A DNA stretch of 64,000 bases from Tenodera sinensis (lineage: Eukaryota; Arthropoda; Insecta; Mantodea; Mantidae), in contig CM060968.1 of assembly GCA_030765045.1 (NCBI GenBank), positions 107,005,904-107,069,903 of the forward strand, written 5' to 3'. The notes under the pieces were generated by a model. That model had not been told where the DNA came from. It ran no database searches and worked only from the letters and a program-made list of their open reading frames with translations. How positions within the stretch are numbered: the first letter of the stretch is position 1; the number at the start of each line of letters is the position of its first letter. The translations under genes and the position numbers were made by a program. Of the stretch, positions 1 through 10,687 are shown piece by piece.

Positions 1-393
1 GAATGGATATAAATGGTTTATTATTTCACTAACTGTCGTGCAAACGTTGTGTGAACCATGCCGTGATACATTTGTACCTTAATTCGAATGAGCTTAGTCA
101 CAATTTGTTAACGTGACGTTGCCAAATCTCAATCAGAGATTAAAATTGAGCATAAAATTCCAGCTAAAACCATTCGAATTAAGATAAAAAGGCATTAGAG
201 CAGTGTTTACACAATAAGTGCACGAGTTAGTGAAATAATATACCATTTATATCGATTTGCCAAGAAGCTAGATGGCTCCAAATACTTGTCGCAATTTTTT
301 TTTTTCTGCGAAACGGCTCTTCTTTGACATAACTGTAGTGGACGTATTTGTTACACTCATTATGTAGAATCCCTGGTTAACGCATGGACGAAG
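1..393. other. Unassigned AT-rich DNA ending in a MITE B-like tail
   Basis: No gene or RNA recognised. From about 268 the sequence resembles, in reverse, the interior of the TA-flanked MITE that starts at 25985: both have a poly-A/poly-T tract set a similar distance from the GGGTGGAAGG end. Confidence 0.3.
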
Positions 394-416
394 TAGTGCC
401 TTCCACCCTGTACACA
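268..416 (-). mobile_element. End fragment of MITE B (TA-target element)
   Basis: The block ends in CCTTCCACCCTGTACAC. This is the reverse complement of the TIR TACAGGGTGGAAGG that opens the complete copy at 25985. Only one end is visible, so this is a diverged or truncated copy in reverse orientation. Confidence 0.4.
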
Positions 417-1084
417 ATAGTAGATATTTCCGGATGTACTGTAGATGCATTAGAAAATACTAAATATATGTATAATTCTATGTCCTATTTTGTTACAGGA
501 AAGTGAAATTTGGGCATGGGAAATACCAGAACCTACAAATAAAAAGAAGGTAGCATTTCGGAAAAAGGGTCCCTGGAGTTTCGCAAGGCACCTCAAATTC
601 TGATCAAATGAGTGAGGTAAAATGTTATGAAGACAGAGCACATGCATCCAATGAACCACTGGCTGAAGCAGGGAGATCATTCTACACTGCACTCCAAATG
701 TTACAGATACCAGCGAGAATATTTGTATCCTAAATTTGGGGAGCTGAGCTGGAAAGAAACTCAAGGAGTTGGCATAAGCAACAAAAACAATTGGAAAGGT
801 GTCAAAAGAAGTCTAATAGGCCCTAGCCGACAGAAAATTGAATCAATTATAAAATTAGCCCTTCTCTGCGCTTAGTAAATGGGGGAAAACTCAACTGGAC
901 AAAGAGAATTCATACTTGCGTTGACATGATAGGAAACGTCTGCAATGGTATGGTTTAGAATGGGAGGCTGGAGACAAAACAACCGACAATTCTGCCTATT
1001 TTATGATGGAGATGAAGACCACAGACACCATAAGTGAGGTGCAGTATTGGAGGGTAGGATTTAGTCAACACTACGGTTCCTTAC
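417..1084. other. No recognisable feature
   Basis: AT-rich sequence. The short open frames here show no family signature and none has visible splice context. Nothing supportable. Confidence 0.4.
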
Positions 1085-1250
1085 GACCCTTATATGCGGT
1101 CTTCGCGACCAGGGGGCACAACTTCTCAATCAAGTGGCTCCTTAGGAACCCAGCGTGGCACAGTTCACCACGGATCAGGTCTCCCAGCGGGAGAAAATCC
1201 CCATCCGGGAATCGAAACCGGATCTCCTGCTTTTACATAGTAAAATATTC
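1085..1250 (-). repeat. tRNA-derived SINE, reverse orientation
   Basis: On the minus strand the block opens with a Pol III B-box-like GGTTTCGATTCCCGG, followed by a GC-rich body (GGGGATTTTCTCCCGCTGGG). That is the usual order of a tRNA-like head and SINE body. The tRNA half upstream of the B box is poorly preserved and no target duplication was found. Confidence 0.55.
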
Positions 1251-1377
1251 ATATTAAAAGTGATTTTTCTATTCACGCTACATTAGGTACTTACGATACA
1301 TGTATGACTAAAATAATCTCAACTTAAGCAATATGGACTTACTTGCGAGCACAATACGAAACCGTTTCATAAGATAA

Positions 1378-1885
1378 TGTGACGCTGAACGCGGGGCACA
1401 CAAAGGATGGTAGGGGTCAAACTACTTCACACCGCTCACGCAAGCAATCACGTGACAATGAGCGCGGCAAAACAAAGGGGTTTTCGAGATCATTTGATAA
1501 GTGTCCGGCGGCCGGCGTATTTCTGGAAATTTCAGAAAGGTGAAGTTTGAGAAAGGTCCGTGTTCCGTCATCCTCGCTATATGAGGCAAGACAACGAGGG
1601 TTTGGAGTCAGTTGTTAAATTTAGTGTGTGAGTTCGGTCGCTTCGAAAGGAAGGTAGCGAAACAGTTAATGAGTACCGAGTGATTGTATCGCAAAAGTCA
1701 GCTGTTTGAGAGACAGAAAGTGAACAAAGGAGTGACTCAAGGTTACGAAAAAAACAGTTGTGAGTTGTAATATCACGAAAGACTATAGACTGTGTTGTCA
1801 AAACGGAACTGTCTCGCTGTACATTCAGTTAGAAGAAAATAAAGTAGGAAAAAGTAACTGGACTGGAGTTTGTCATTATGTCACA
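1378..1885 (+). mobile_element. LTR of a Gypsy-like retrotransposon (copy 1)
   Basis: The block starts TGTGACG and ends TGTCACA, so it has TG...CA ends with a short inverted repeat. It has a TATA-like box (TATATGA, about 1578) and a polyadenylation signal AATAAA at 1838-1843. It aligns by eye with the longer LTR at 61636-62337: both share GAAAGGTCCGTGTT just before the TATA box and an AAAGTAACT...GGACTG-type 3' end. No primer-binding site follows, so it is a solo LTR or a 3' LTR. No target duplication is visible. Confidence 0.65.
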
Positions 1886-2898
1886 ATACTGCATCCGTGA
1901 ACATCTCATAACGGTACTTATTCATCGCCACATCACCATGGTAGTGGCATTATTACACCACTTGTTGCGGTAATGAATTAATATATTTACATCTCAAGCT
2001 TAAAATTCACAGATTACCCTCAATTTCCTTGGAAAACGCTATATGACAAGCGTCGAAGCTGCTACTTCGGTATCTGAAGGGATAGTGTCTTCAGAATCAC
2101 TCATTATTCAGAAATGGCTGATTTTTCTTGATTCCACATAGTATATACCATTCTACTTCATCATAAATTAATATCGTTACAGCAGTCCTTTGGTTCTAGC
2201 CAACACTACTACATTCACCGGAATAGTATTAACTAGACCTTGGTTTACACTGAATCACGGAGATTCACAATGCTTATTAAGTGATGATGCCAATATCTAT
2301 AGATTAACGATCATATCATGAACATATGCGGTAATTAACCATTATTAAACGTTCGCGGAAAATATTGCACGCTACTGGGATGCCCATAATGACCGCTCTC
2401 ATGTAATTATAGAACTCGGCTTACGCGCCTACCTTGCAAAACACATTCGATCGGTAATGTCATAATGGCAGCACGTATTTTACGAAACGGGCAGTAGTCA
2501 GTTTCGTATACGAGAAACTTAATTGCTGGCATTATACGAAGTTTCATACGTTTATGCTCGAGTTTAACCTATTTTAAAATGTTCTTATATTATACATTGC
2601 ATGTTATTGTCATTGGTGCCCAAAATTTTAATCAATTGTTATTCAATAGTACATACGAGAATCGAAAGTTGCGCCTTCAACTTTTATTGTTATGTTGGCC
2701 TTGACACAATGATTATGATAGTATATATAATAAATATTATGTTATAACCTTTAAAAAAGTAGACTTTCAAAACGAGAAGACAAATTGAATTTATCAGAAG
2801 TTATTTACAATATTAACACTAATTATTAAATGATCGAGGGAATCGATAGTTTTGGGTTCAGCTACGTGGGAATGTGCGCAGATGACGAACTACGGATG
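1886..2898. other. Unassigned AT-rich DNA
   Basis: About 1 kb of AT-rich sequence with no long open frame, RNA-like fold or repeat relationship that I could see. Confidence 0.4.
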
Positions 2899-3388
2899 TT
2901 TCGATTGGTGGATAATAGTGTCGTTATGAACAGGTGCACCTTTGATTGGTGGATAGCAGCATCGTTATGAACAGGTGCACCTTTGATTGGTAGATAACAG
3001 CATCGTTATGAACTGGTGCACCTTTGATTGGTGGATAGAAGCATCGCTATGAACGGTGCACCTTTGATTGGTGGACAGCAGTATCGTTATGAACAGGGGC
3101 ACCTTTATTGGTGGATGGCAGCATCGTTATGAACTGGTGCACCTTTGATTGGTGGGTAGCAGCATCGTTATGAACTGGTGCACCTTTGACTGGTGGATGG
3201 CAGCATCGTCATGAACTGGTGCACCTTTGACTGGTGGATAGCAGCATCGTTATGAACAGGTTCACCTTTGACTGGTGGATAGCAGCATCGTTATGAACAG
3301 GTGCACCTTTGATTGGTGGATAGAAGCATCGTTATGAACTGGTGCACCTTTGATTGGTGGATAGCAGTATCGTTATGAAGAGGTGGAT
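2899..3388 (+). repeat. Minisatellite, about 12 units of ~41 bp
   Basis: Head-to-tail units each read roughly TTTGATTGGTGGATAGCAGC, then ATCGTTATGAAC, then an AGG or TGG variant and TGCACC. Twelve ATCGTTATGAA-type anchors recur every 40-42 bp. Variants such as GGTGGATGGCAGC and AACTGG versus AACAGG are shared by neighbouring units, which suggests local duplication. The array stops abruptly at GAAGAGGTGGATATAATAAG. It has no coding potential. Confidence 0.95.
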
Positions 3389-3664
3389 ATAATAAGTTCC
3401 ATTACAGTGGGGTTTAAGCGCTGCATTATGAATGGCATGGTCGAGTGTAAAAACTATACGAGTAGATATTTCATGACAGTTCGACCTGAAAACTTCAAGA
3501 TGGAAGGACGCATTTCGAAAACGGTTAATGGTATTAAAAAACTGTTTAACATAAATTATATATCACAGTGAATTCTATATCGCTTGTGCAGTTTTTGTCA
3601 CCTCTTACACAGCCACTCCAGCAGGAGTTCTTTTATGTATATATCTATTGGCATGGGGCTGTCG
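3389..3664. other. Unassigned DNA after the minisatellite
   Basis: A 62-codon frame starts in the last satellite units and has no recognisable motif. I treat it as chance. Confidence 0.35.
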
Positions 3665-3770
3665 CTTTTAAACACATTAAAAAAACCATCTGGTTTGAAC
3701 CGGCAACTTGGGAATCAGTAGCCCAGCGCTTAACCAAATGAGCCACCCAGGCGTGCTCTTCATGTTGATT
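3665..3770 (-). repeat. tRNA-derived SINE head, reverse orientation
   Basis: Read on the minus strand there is an A-box-like TGGCTCATTTGGTTAAGCGC followed about 30 bp later by the B-box-like GGTTCAAACC. The spacing is that of a tRNA gene. No acceptor-stem pairing remains, so this is SINE or pseudo-tRNA material. Confidence 0.55.
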
Positions 3771-3869
3771 TCTAACAATTCCGTAATATTTTGGCAGTAA
3801 AGGAGATAGCTGATCCTTTTGTTTCAGTAGTGCTTAACATCCGCTCTTACAATATACAGCGCCATAACG

Positions 3870-4040
3870 GTGATCCAATCCGGCTTACGTCTGTTGTTCA
3901 TTTTGGATCTGGTCGCCCTTGGCGTCTTTCCTCTCATTCCTCCCTCTCAGGATCACGGTAGAAGCACAAAGAGTCCTAAGCAGGTGTAGTGCTGCGCCGG
4001 TTGCGGGATTACCTCCCTTGTACGTGCCATTACCATAAGC
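3870..4040 (+). repeat. 3' tail of the long (605-bp type) SINE
   Basis: The stretch TCTGGTCGCCCTTGGCGTCT, then CCTCTCATTCCTCCCTCTC and a run containing GTAGAAGCACAAAGAG, matches in order the last ~140 bp of the complete SINE at 60225-60829. There it reads TCTGGTCGCTCTTCGGGTTT, CCTCTCATCTCTCCTTTCT and GTAGAATGCACAAAAGG. Confidence 0.5.
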
Positions 4041-4639
4041 GATGGACACTGGTGAGTGAGTGAGTGAGATGTAGGTTTAAGAACGCTCACCTACATGGTC
4101 ATCGCGCCCTCGCAAAAGCCAGAGATAAATTTCAATATAAAATACAAATATTAGTAGAAACAAATATACATAAATATACCAAAGAGGCAAAGGCTAGAAT
4201 AATACAAAGTTATAAAATGGCCAAAAAAGTAATAAAGATACCTATCATTCTAAACCCTAGGTATATATTTACCATTGCTAAAAGCTTCAAAACTCTTTCG
4301 ACCGCATGCTTATAGTCCGCCAGCACCTCTACAAGACTGACAGACAGTTGTAGAAGGCCCCGAAAGTACTCTAGCGAAACACACTTTAGCAGTACGGACC
4401 GACCAAAGGTTGTGGCACAGCGGACAAAGAGAAGCAGAGTCCCGTTTAAAAAATGTAACCATGCGTAAAATTGCTATGGCCAATGCGTAACCGATCCAAA
4501 ATCACCTCCTCCTGACGAGATATGCGAGAGGAGGTTACCTAGTATATCGGAAGTTCCTTCACTTCTCTAAGTGGAGAGCTGACCACTCTTCATGCCAGCA
4601 CGAAGCACCGCTCTCCGCATGGCCGCTGGTAAGTACTAC

Positions 4640-4835
4640 AAAACATGAAATGATATTGGTAAAAGAAAGCTGTGAAAGAAACGTTCCAGGGCTAAGCTCA
4701 GAATATCCACCCAGAATTTGCCAGTTTTGAAGGCTGGGGTAACCTGGAAAAACCTCCGTGGGGGTGGACAGGATGGTAGATTTAAATGCAGACCTCTCGA
4801 TCACGAGTCCATGTCTTAAGGACCTTGGTCTTGGC
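4640..4835 (-). repeat. SINE core fragment, reverse orientation
   Basis: On the minus strand the block contains the GGAGGTTTTTCCAGGTTACC motif downstream of a poorly kept tRNA-like portion. GAGGTTTTCC/GTGGTTTCCC cores recur in the other SINEs of this window. Flanking DNA from 4041 to 4640 and 4836 to 5340 shows nothing else I can name. Confidence 0.4.
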
Positions 4836-5347
4836 TACCCATGTCGGTAGCACTTCACCACTAAGAGCTTCCGCGATCGAGAAGAATACTTCTTTCGACA
4901 TGTATCTGCCGTTAAAGAAGAACTAGTAGCGTATCTCTTTGGTTTCATTTACTTGATGCGCTGGAGAATGTTCGTGTTCGAGAAGAAGAAACAAAAAAGC
5001 GAAACCTGTACTCCCTCAGTACTCCTGCGGTGGCACTTTACCTCGTAAAGCCCTGGATAAAACTACAAAGCGACAAAAACAAAAAGAAAAGTGACAGTCG
5101 CGCAATCCCCAAGCAGTGAGGGAGGAGATCCAGTGAAAAGACATGATTGCAACAGGATAAGGGGAATCCGGAGCAGTTCTTTGGGGACATTCCGCACTAG
5201 CTTATATACGTTCCACACCAAAGCTGGCATCAGAGGTATAGATAAAACCAATAACATTTCTTGTTAACTTAAAAATAAGTACCGGCTATAAAGCAACTAA
5301 AGCTTATCTTAACGACATACTTCGAGCACCTTGTGACCACGTGGTGC

Positions 5348-6045
5348 TGAATTGGCCATGCCGTTATTGCTCCCTCCTTATAAGGCGACTGTTACCTGTG
5401 AAAATTACCGAACATTCTTGAAAATGGCAATTTTTGCATTTTTACACATTCATCTTCTTCTTCTACACTTCCACCTGTTCGGTCTTTGCAATTTTTCTTT
5501 ATTCCCATATTTCTCTGGGACGTCCGATGTCCCTTTTCCCTACTCGTTTGTATCTCTTGATTAAAAGCGGTATGCTTTTCTCACTCATGCAGTTCATGTG
5601 CTCTTTCCATTTATGTTTATTTTCTTCGTTTAACTTATAAATATTCAGTTGAAGACTCTGTTTAGTTTCTTATTAACTCCAGTCTAAGTGCATCCTTTAG
5701 TTCTTCATAAAAATCTCATTTCCGCTGTTTGATTTTCCGTTTATCCTTTTCTTTCATTATCCAAGATTCACTGCCGTACATGAGCGCAGGGATCGCCATG
5801 GTCTTATAAAAATTTAGTTTTGTTTCTTTCCTTGTTTTGTTTTATAGTTCTTGTTATGGTCCCACATGTGTTGAAATGTATTTATCTCATTTTCTATATT
5901 TCTATGAACATCGAAACCCAAATCACAGCCCAAATAATTAATGTTCCCGATTTGCTTCAGGCTGTTATTTCCAATACATATTTTTGCTTTAAATGAGTAT
6001 TTTCTCTGGTGTGCCATTAATAAAAAGGGTAAAAGCTGTACACGG
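5348..6045 (-). pseudogene. Non-LTR retrotransposon RT C-terminal remnant (LINE 1)
   Basis: The minus strand encodes the end of a LINE reverse transcriptase in broken frames. One open stretch (5814-6065) contains GNINYLGCDLGFD followed by repeated N/K-rich helices. Near 5800 the reading continues as FYKTMAIPALMYGSESW, the conserved C-terminal 'LLYGSE.W' block of arthropod LINE ORF2 proteins. Further down come HKWKEHMNCMSEKSIP and VGKRDIGRPR, the usual basic tail. Stops and frame changes separate the pieces, and no catalytic YxDD region is present, so this is a dead 5'-truncated copy. The same family recurs at 14215-14640. Confidence 0.75.
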
Positions 6046-6208
6046 AGGGGGGGGGGGGGTTCCACGCGTACACATATCTATTGTGGCTAAAATTCCCCAG
6101 GAGGAAGAAATGAAGTGAGAGAACTGCAGCATGCCTCAGGGTTGCAGTCAGACGGGCCACAGAGACGCGCGGAAGTTCCTAAGAAGTCCTGAGTCCCCGT
6201 GGGACTGG
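6045..6208 (-). repeat. SINE C body fragment
   Basis: After a G run the block carries ATCTATTGTGGCT, CCCAGGAGGAAGAAATGAAG and GCGCGGAAGTTCC. These three landmarks appear in the same order at 8020-8180, 40680-40765 and, reversed, at 17400-17540. It ends abruptly where family A begins. Confidence 0.6.
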
Positions 6209-6374
6209 TGTCGAAAAATTTTCCATATAAAGGGTAGTTTAGGGTGAGGCTATTTTCTTCAGAATCTTCGTGTCGCGTCTTGAAAGACATTAAACTTAAA
6301 TACCAACTTTGCTTTTTAACCGACTTTTCGTTTTTGAGTTATGCTGTCCACAGACTGACATACAGACACAGACA

Positions 6375-6443
<69 letters not shown>

Positions 6444-6945
6444 AGAAAGACCTTTTTCTAAAAATGTTTTTTTTTTTTTATTTTATTCAGGAGGTCTCAA
6501 AACATATATTTCCAGTGAAATCTCGACATCGAATTTTTGGGTGGAATACAATACTCCCCCTACTTACCAGTAGAGAAAGTAAAAATGTAGAGCTCGTTAA
6601 AACGCACAAGTTATGTCCAAATGCATTTTTTCTTGGAGTGAACCATTTGTTGTTTGTGTGAGTTTTGCAATACCTAAACTTTTCTTAAATGGAAAATCGT
6701 TATTCACCTTTTTATCTCTTGGCCGTGCAAAGAGAACAATTTCAAAGCCTTCATAGAGCGATCAGCTTTAAAGTTTTGACTATCACTCAAAGCCTACCGT
6801 ATTCTGATATTCCCCTTGCAAATACAGGGCAATTAGCTATAAGATAATTCCTGCAAATGTTTATCTGGACCAAACATCAAGAAGATACAAGAATAGTTTG
6901 TAAGAATCGTTAGTACAAAGTCATGTGAGTGCATTAGATCTTTTA
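6209..6945. mobile_element. Family A palindromic fusion (3' half + / 5' half -)
   Basis: 6209-6590 is the 3' half of family A on the plus strand. It runs from the AAAGGGTAGTTTAGGGTG block through the microsatellite at 6377-6441, the GAAATCTCGACATCGAATTT block and CAGTAGAGAAAGTAAAAATG. From about 6590 the sequence becomes the 5' half in reverse, including GTGAACCATTT, CGTGCAAAGAGAAC and AATGTTTATCT, and ends GTCATGTGAGTGCATTAGAT near 6945. The two halves abut without the rest of either copy. Confidence 0.7.
6377..6441. repeat. (AC)n microsatellite inside family A
   Basis: About 32 uninterrupted AC units directly after the conserved family A text GTCCACAGACTGACATACAG. Confidence 0.97.
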
Positions 6946-7474
6946 CTATAGGTAAGTACTAGCATGAAAGTAATAAATGAAATAGGACAGGGTGTTACAT
7001 TTAGTTTGTGAATGTAGTATTTGCAGTATCTTGAATTAAGTTTCTACATTGAAGTAAATAGAAACTACGGGAACTGTGACGCATTTTCTGGAATCTATGC
7101 ATTTTCACAACACGTTACTCTATCTGCTAAAGAATATAACTGAAGCTCATCTCTATAAACATTTCAACATGAAAATTAGTTCAATTTCTAGCAATTGGCC
7201 TACCTAGTACGAGATAGTACACGAAGCTAACATTTCTCTAATGGGAAAACAAACATTGTTCAGCTGAAATGTGCATTAACGTTCATCGTTATTTCTGTGG
7301 CACATAATTCCAGCTGCAAATACTACTTTACGGCTCTTTGTCTATCCTCTAGAATAGCTAAACAAAGGTTGCACGGATATAAACTCAGGTCATAATCGAA
7401 TTTTCAGTATTTATTCTAGCTGCTACATTTGGAAGTTGGGAGTAAAAGCAGTTGCAGTTTGTGTGAAAAAAAAA
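6946..7474. other. Unassigned AT-rich DNA
   Basis: No gene, RNA or repeat relation recognised between two family A copies. Confidence 0.35.
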
Positions 7475-8700
7475 TCTGATGTGTTGCACTCACATGACTT
7501 TCTCTACTCTTGTGCTAACCATTCTTACAAACTCTTATTCCTATATCTTCTTCGTGTTAGATAAGCTAAACATTTCTACAAATTATCTTGTTGCTTATTT
7601 CCTTATAGGTGCAAGGGGAAGTTAGAATACAGTAGGCTTTGTGCGATAGTCAAATCGTTTTAGCTTTGAGATCCCGTTCTCTTTGCACGCTTAACATAAA
7701 AAAATGAACAACGATGTTGCATTTCACGAAAGTTTTGTTTTCCGAAACTGACACAAATAACAGTGAATATCTGCGAAATAGTTCACTCTACAAAAAATTA
7801 TTTAGACATAACTTGTATGTTTTAGCAAGATCTACATTTCTGGTGTAGTAAGATTTTGTATACCCAGGAAATAACAAAAAGAAAAGTATCTATACGTACT
7901 TGAAAATTCAAACGAACAAAAGGAATATTTCGAAAATGATTAACCTCACAAAAAAGTCACATAAATGTTGTGTGCTTTAACAAGATCTACATTTTTGGTG
8001 TAGTAAGACTTGAGGTATGAGGAGTGTAGCAGAGGGGGACACTTCTACTGCGACCCGGTACGGATCTCTTGTAGGCTACCACCTTCCTAGGAGGCAGATA
8101 TGAGGTGAGGGGAAGCCACAAGCCCGCCACAGGACAGCGAAGAGCATGACTGAGACGTGCGGAAGTTCCTTAAGTGGATAGTGACCCTTACGACCCAGGC
8201 AGCGGCACGCAGCTACCACAAGCGGCGCCAGAGGAAGGGTTTACCATGCGCAAGAAACCGTACCATCTACCCGGAGTCGCTCGAACCATGGGCGCTGACA
8301 ACCGTGCCTAGAAGATGACGTGGAAAATAAAGCATTCGCCTAAGTGACAAGAGAAAGCCACGGATAACCCAAACCAAAAGTGCGACCGGGGACCGAACCT
8401 AGGTCTTCCCGAATGCGACTCGCACACGTTGCTGCGGCACCACCTTCCTCGGTGTAGCAAGATTTTCTCTATCACTTACGGTTTACCAGTTATGCAAAGA
8501 TCATTCAAAATGAAGGGAACTTCAGAGGCTATTCTGGGAAAATTCTAGATATACATTTAATTTTGTTTTCTTCAAGTATCTTTAACATCAGCTATTTTAA
8601 AAGCATTTTTGACAAAATCAAAATTTTCGAAAACGTTACATACAAAAGATAGTTTGGGGTACGGATATTCTTAAAAACTTTAGTGCCAATTCTTTAGAAA
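7475..8700 (+). mobile_element. Family A copy, 5' end to middle, SINE-interrupted
   Basis: The copy opens TCTGATGTGTTGCACTCACA followed by TGACTTTCTCTACTCTTG and runs through the GTGCAAGG...AGTAGGCTTTG and CCGTTCTCTTTGCACG blocks. A segment of roughly 130 bp (GAATATCTGCGAAAT to TTTGGTGTAGTAAGA) occurs twice in tandem, at about 7720-7853 and 7895-8008. A SINE interrupts it at 8009-8450. The copy then resumes with TTTTCTCTATCACTTACGG and fades near 8700 without reaching its 3' terminus. Confidence 0.75.
8009..8450 (-). mobile_element. tRNA-derived SINE C, full insertion with 12-bp TSD
   Basis: The insertion is bracketed by GGTGTAGTAAGA (7997-8008) and GGTGTAGCAAGA (8451-8462), a 12-bp target duplication with one mismatch in the family A host sequence. 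Read on the minus strand it starts at 8450 with a tRNA-like head holding the B box GGTTCGGTCCC. It passes through a GC-rich body with ACTTCCGCACGTCTC and ends near 8020 with a GTGTCCCCC-type tail. Confidence 0.8.
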
Positions 8701-9479
8701 ATACTCAATTTTTTGTTCTTTTATACTTTGAGAGCTCGTGAAGAGAGATGACTGAAATACAAGTTGAAATACAATGCCAAAGTTCACATGTTTGTAATCC
8801 ATACATCAATTCTATTACGTGAACCATACATTTGTTGTGGATTTTCATTCTTAAAGGGGATATATGAGGTATCATGGGCTACTTTATGTTCTTCCAAAAT
8901 AATGAATAAATTCTTCCGCTATGACAGAGATTCCAGCGGAATTATAAAGGCATTCCGTGAATGTCACAAAAATGTACTGTAATAGATGGCTGGTAGTAAA
9001 AGTTGAGATTGGGACCTTAGAAGATGAGAGAGGCGGGCTTACCGCACGAACCATTTCGCCTAGGTCAAATTGATCTGTTATTGGCACGTATTGAGAATGA
9101 AGAGAACCTTATATACTTATTACTCCTGTAAAGAAAAGCAAATATATTGAATTACTGTGTGTGTCAATGCTGCAGGTGCAAGATACAGGAGTTTCAGATT
9201 ATTCCTCGCAGATTGTAAAAAGAAATTGATATCACTTAAGATGCTATGCAATTTACGGCGCTTGATAGCCCATTTCCTTTCGTTTACCTACGTTAGGCTA
9301 TCTAAACGTGCTCTTAAACTTAATGGCCCTTCCCTTAGGGTTCTCAGTGATATCCATCTATGTTCCGGTCCCTATATAACGACCATAAAGAGAGACGTCA
9401 GAAAACAGCCATGTTGCCCTACGCCAGGTTCACAGCCAGATAAGACGGCAAAATTAGTTTGCTGGTATCTATCCAGAAG
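8701..9479. other. Unassigned DNA with chance open frames
   Basis: A 119-codon frame (9157-9516) runs into the GT-repeat and shows no domain. I see no splice-supported gene. Confidence 0.35.
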
Positions 9480-9481
9480 TG

Positions 9482-9513
<32 letters not shown>

Positions 9514-9514
9514 T
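9480..9514. repeat. (GT)n/(GTGC)n microsatellite
   Basis: GT dinucleotides change to a GTGC tetranucleotide repeat, then stop. Confidence 0.95.
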
Positions 9515-9879
9515 AAAGGGCAGATGGAAAGAAAGGGTTGCAGCGATGTCCAACGTTTGCGAAAGAGAGGAAGTTGGGTTCACCTCCTTCCACGCGGACT
9601 TCGCCTCTCTTTAACCCCCAGCTAGGCATTGTGTTGCAGTGGTGGTTTGATATTGTGTACGTTGCGTTTGATTTACGAAAGTACTTTCAAATCTTATACG
9701 ATGAACATCTGTTCATTAGTAACTTATTTAGTACTGCTTACGTTTAAGAAGTCTGTCAATATTTGGCATATCCTTAGAAGATCCACCAAGTGATCGTCGC
9801 GTAACCTATTGCGGTACCGACTTTTAATATGGTTCAATTTGGAGAAACTCTTTTCGCAAATATACTCGTATGTAGAGCT

Positions 9880-10345
9880 ATACTCACTCTTGTACACACT
9901 ATTCTTGCAAATGCATATGTCTCTATCTACTACGTTTTAATCGACATAATCATTTTTTAGAAATTACCTTACTGTGAATTTTGTAAGGTGCAAGGGGAGT
10001 AAGGGAATACAGCAGGGTTTAAGTGATAGTGAAATGTTTTAAGAGCTGGTTGCTATGTGATGCCTTTGAAATTCCATTCTCTTTGCAATGCCAAGGAATA
10101 AAAAAGCGAATAACATATTTCTATTTCAAAAAAAAAGTATAGGGATTAGTAAATTCAAACAAATAAGAAAGAATATCTCGGAAATGGTTCACTCAAAAGA
10201 AAAAAGATGTGACATAAATCGTGTTTTTTAACGAGAACCATATTTTTTATTTAGTAAGCCTTTGTCTGTCTCTTACTGTGTAGCATTTATGCAAAAATCA
10301 CCCAGAATGAAGAATCTTCTGAGGGCATTCCCAGAAAACTCAAGG
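9880..10345 (+). mobile_element. Diverged family A copy, 5' half
   Basis: It keeps the block order TACTCACTCTTGTAC, GGTGCAAGGGGAGTAAGG, AATACAGCAGGGTTTAAGTG, CCATTCTCTTTGCAATG and TTTGTCTGTCTCTTACTG, matching family A with many substitutions. Confidence 0.6.
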
Positions 10346-10379
10346 TATGACTTGGAAACTTCTATGGAATCGCCTGTTT

Positions 10380-10560
10380 GTGTCCGTCACTGGATACTGA
10401 GTGAGGAGTAGAGTGCGGTACAGCACCTCACTGCGTAAGGTTCTCCAAAGAGAGAAGTTTGGAGTCCCTGCTCTATAGTAACGTAGTCCAGGATTGGACC
10501 AGTCGACCTATCGCTCTGTTCTCGGGATTTCCGTGGTTTTCTTTGTGAAACGTACCCTAC
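10380..10560 (+). repeat. SINE-like fragment
   Basis: It contains GGGATTTCCGTGGTTTTC, the GTGGTTTTC core seen in the long SINE at 60225, preceded by a GC-richer stretch. No clear tRNA boxes and no duplication. Confidence 0.35.
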
Positions 10561-10650
10561 GTACAGAGCGTAATTATTATGAGAATTAAAAATGTATTTT
10601 AAAAAGACAAAGAACCATTTGTACCAGATGCTAAAACCATATAACTAGTA

Positions 10651-10687
10651 TACGTTTAAGACACTGTATAACAGTGTCTTAAACGTA
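10651..10687. repeat. Perfect 17-bp-arm hairpin
   Basis: TACGTTTAAGACACTGT is followed by ATA and then its exact reverse complement ACAGTGTCTTAAACGTA. It may be an almost solo-TIR remnant of a DNA element or a small foldback. The flanks do not extend the pairing. Confidence 0.9.

Noticed and set aside
1378..1885. Intact retrotransposon with paired LTRs spanning 1378 to 62337
   Set aside because: The LTRs differ in length and sequence, one lies reversed between them, and no retroviral-type coding region links them.
2899..3388. CRISPR array
   Set aside because: Units are contiguous and vary throughout. There are no constant repeats separated by unique spacers, and the genome is eukaryotic.
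4064..4315. Lysine-rich 83-codon ORF as a small gene
   Set aside because: It overlaps AT-rich DNA after SINE tail sequence, with no homology recognised and no promoter or splice signals.
9157..9516. 119-codon ORF
   Set aside because: The C-terminus is encoded by a GT microsatellite and the rest has no family signature.
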